Assembly: GCF_017431965.1 (NCBI RefSeq)
Contig: NZ_JAFRKB010000033.1
Coordinates: 62,001-126,000, forward strand
DNA length: 64,000 bases
From: Methanobrevibacter sp.
GTDB taxonomy: Archaea > Methanobacteriota > Methanobacteria > Methanobacteriales > Methanobacteriaceae
Direction of reading: 5' to 3'
In this document: positions 61,974 to 64,000 of the stretch, in pieces
Layout: every line of letters begins with the position of its first letter
Numbering within the stretch: the first letter of the stretch is position 1
Made by a program: the position numbers and the translations under genes
Notes under the pieces: model-generated
Told to the model about the DNA's origin: nothing
The model's database searches: none
The model's input: the letters and a program-made list of their open reading frames with translations, nothing else

Positions 61974-64000
61974 ATGATAGATCTCAATAAAATGTTTAAA
62001 CCTGAATCTGTGGCTGTTATTGGTGCTTCCAATACCCCTGGAAAAGTAGGATACATCATTGTTGACAATCTTATCAATGATGGATTCGAAGGCGAAATAT
62101 ATCCAGTAAACCCAAAAGGAGGAGAGATTTTAGGCAAAAAAGCTTATGCAAACATAACCGAAATTCCTGGAGATGTTGACTTAGCTATTATAACAATCCC
62201 TTCCCCATTTGTAAACACCGCCGTTGAAGAATGTGGAGAAAAAGGTGTTGAAAACATGGTTGTTATCACTGCTGGATTTAAGGAAGTTGGTGAAGAAGGA
62301 GCTAAACTAGAAGCTGAATTAACAGCACTTGGTGAAAAATATGGAATAAACATTATTGGACCAAATAGTTTAGGAATCACTGATTCACACACACCATTAA
62401 ACGGATCATTTTCACAGATGATGCCTCCTACAGGAAACATTGCATTCATCTCCCAAAGTGGAGCAATGATGGTGGCTATTATCGATTGGAGCGTAACTTC
62501 CGGAATAGGATTCAGTAAAGTAATCAGTTTAGGTAACAAAGCTGGAGTAAGTGAAATTGAATTGTTACAATACTTGGCTGAAGATGATGAAACTGCAGTA
62601 ATAATCTGTTACTTAGAATCTATTTCCGAAGATGAAGACTTTGTAAGAACCATGAGAGAAACTGCAGTTAAAAAACCAATTATTATCCTCAAATCAGGTT
62701 CAAGTAGTGCTGGAGCAGCAGCCGCATCCTCACACACAGGAGCGCTAGCTGGCAGTGATTTGGCATTTGACACTTCATTTAGACAATCCGGAATTATGCG
62801 TGTAGAAACCATGGCAGAATTATTTGACTTAGGTTTAGCATTCTCCAAAGCACCACTTCCAAAAGGAGATAATGTGGCTATCATTACCAATGCCGGTGGG
62901 GGAGGAGTTTTAACTGTAGATGCTATGGAAAAAGCTGGTTTAAACCTTGTCCAATTCGATGAAGAAACTACTGCAAAATTAAAAGAATGCGTAACTGAAG
63001 AAGGTAGTGCTAAAAATCCGATTGATGTATTGGGCGATGCACCAGTAAGCAGATACAAAGAATCATTAGAAATTGTCTTAGGATACGAAGATGTTGACAG
63101 CTTAATCATCATGGTATGTCCTACTGCATCAGCAGATCCTGATGGAATTGCACAGGCAATATTGGAAGAACGAAAAGAATTTGATAAACCTATCATTGTG
63201 GTAAATATGGGAGGTCCATCATTTGAAGCTGCAAACGAAGCTTTAAGAGCAAATGGAGTGCCAACATATGTATTCCCTGAAACTGCAGTAACTGCACTTG
63301 AAGCAATGACAAGATATGCAAAATTGCCGGAAAGACAATACGATGATGTTGTTGACAATATTGCTGATGTTGACAAAGATGCAGTAAAAGCAATATTCGA
63401 TAAAGTTAAATCTGATGGAAGAGACACATTGCTTGGTAGTGAAGCATACGCTGTAGCTGAAGCTTACGGAATTTCAGCAGCACCAATCAAATTATCAACA
63501 TCTGCTGATGAAGCGGCACAACTTGCAGAAGAAATGGAATTCCCTGTTGTACTGAAAATTGCATCCGATAAAATTTTACACAAATCAGATATTGGTGGTG
63601 TAAAAGTCGGAATCAGCAGTGCTGAAGAAGCAAAAGCAACATACGACGAAATCATTGCAAATGCTAAGGCTGCACACCCAGATATTGTTCCTGATGGTGT
63701 GGAAGTGCAAAAAATGATGGATTCCGGTGAGGAAGTCATTGTTGGTATGATTAGGGACAAACAATTTGGTCCTATGATTGCATTCGGTATGGGTGGAATC
63801 TATGTAAACCTCATTGAGGATGTTTCATTCAACTTAGCAAAAGGTTTAAGCTCCCAGGAAATAGATGAACAAATCGAAAGTACCAAAGTATCCAAATTAC
63901 TTGCAGGATACAGAGGAGAAGCACCTTGCGATGTTGAAGAAGTTAAAGAAGCTATCAAAAGAGTAGCTAGATTAACTTTAGACTTCCCAGAAATTTCCGA
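61974..64000 (+). CDS. ADP-forming acetate-CoA ligase, fused alpha-beta (3' end outside window)
   Basis: About 675 residues are visible and the frame is open at the window edge. It starts MIDLNKMFKPESVAVIGASN (CoA-binding Rossmann domain), continues FISQSGAMMVAIIDW and SSHTGALAGSD with the phosphorylated His at H254, then from about residue 470 an ATP-grasp (beta) domain (EFPVVLKIASDKILHKSDIG; MIRDKQFGPMIAFGMGGIYV). It interconverts acetyl-CoA and acetate with ADP/ATP. In a hydrogenotrophic methanogen it may activate environmental acetate for biosynthesis; the family also uses other acids. Confidence 0.93.
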   Translation, partial: MIDLNKMFKPESVAVIGASNTPGKVGYIIVDNLINDGFEGEIYPVNPKGGEILGKKAYANITEIPGDVDLAIITIPSPFVNTAVEECGEKGVENMVVITAGFKEVGEEGAKLEAELTALGEKYGINIIGPNSLGITDSHTPLNGSFSQMMPPTGNIAFISQSGAMMVAIIDWSVTSGIGFSKVISLGNKAGVSEIELLQYLAEDDETAVIICYLESISEDEDFVRTMRETAVKKPIIILKSGSSSAGAAAASSHTGALAGSDLAFDTSFRQSGIMRVETMAELFDLGLAFSKAPLPKGDNVAIITNAGGGGVLTVDAMEKAGLNLVQFDEETTAKLKECVTEEGSAKNPIDVLGDAPVSRYKESLEIVLGYEDVDSLIIMVCPTASADPDGIAQAILEERKEFDKPIIVVNMGGPSFEAANEALRANGVPTYVFPETAVTALEAMTRYAKLPERQYDDVVDNIADVDKDAVKAIFDKVKSDGRDTLLGSEAYAVAEAYGISAAPIKLSTSADEAAQLAEEMEFPVVLKIASDKILHKSDIGGVKVGISSAEEAKATYDEIIANAKAAHPDIVPDGVEVQKMMDSGEEVIVGMIRDKQFGPMIAFGMGGIYVNLIEDVSFNLAKGLSSQEIDEQIESTKVSKLLAGYRGEAPCDVEEVKEAIKRVARLTLDFPEIS

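Overview
The window is a 64 kb AT-rich stretch of a methanogenic archaeal chromosome, most likely Methanobrevibacter or a close relative in the Methanobacteriales. The evidence is the small C-terminal piece of a split family B DNA polymerase (52262-52945), archaeosine tRNA-guanine transglycosylase, SRP19, ribosomal protein S8e, the mevalonate enzymes thiolase and HMG-CoA synthase, HypE, ADP-forming acetyl-CoA synthetase, methanogen-specific families (DUF2121, RecJ-like DHH) and a decayed adhesin-like gene. No CRISPR array, rRNA, insertion sequence or prophage was seen. Two tRNA-Gly genes (TCC and GCC) lie in tandem at 6178-6333.

Layout. 1-3.8 kb: the start of a sodium:neurotransmitter symporter-family transporter, about 1 kb of decayed sequence that includes a remnant of the DUF1848 gene found intact 2 kb away, an AAA ATPase/DUF4143 gene preceded by six 23-bp tandem repeats, and that DUF1848 gene. 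3.8-9.1 kb: thiolase and HMG-CoA synthase, the tRNAs, a methyltransferase and tgtA. 9.3-12 kb: a secreted repeat protein and a gene-poor kilobase. 12-18.3 kb: an MnmC-like methyltransferase, then purC-purS-purQ-cobA-glmS and small unknowns. 18.4-19.9 kb: a second SNF transporter.

20.0-34.9 kb is the most interesting region: a cell-surface glycan locus with a phosphonate pathway. PEP mutase (fused to a cytidylyltransferase-like domain), phosphonopyruvate decarboxylase, a separate nucleotidyltransferase, a Rossmann dehydrogenase, two SDR epimerases, a phosphoesterase, two LicD-type transferases, an IspD/TarI-like cytidylyltransferase, a GatZ/KbaZ-like aldolase-subunit homologue, a GT2 glycosyltransferase, an FkbM methyltransferase and a Wzx-type flippase. 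The inferred job is to make a CDP-activated C-P headgroup and attach it to an exported glycan, in the way LicD proteins attach phosphocholine. No aminotransferase is present, so the headgroup may not be 2-aminoethylphosphonate unless that step is encoded elsewhere. A short RmlA remnant at the right edge suggests the locus has lost genes.

35-39.4 kb: a secreted beta-helix-like protein, an AbrB/PIN toxin-antitoxin-like set, two flavoproteins, and a DUF2283 gene overlapping an unlisted DUF4258-like gene that has no conventional start codon. 39.6-48 kb: housekeeping (hemD, SRP19, RecJ-like DHH, regulator, DEAD-box helicase, radical SAM, Cas4-like nuclease, hypE). 48.1-50.2 kb: an adhesin-like pseudogene with three frameshifts. 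50.3-64 kb: S8e, small unknowns, polB2, HAD hydrolase, xthA, pheS, CitG-like, hemB, aroC, an MBL hydrolase, DUF2121 and the start of ADP-forming acetyl-CoA synthetase, which runs off the end.
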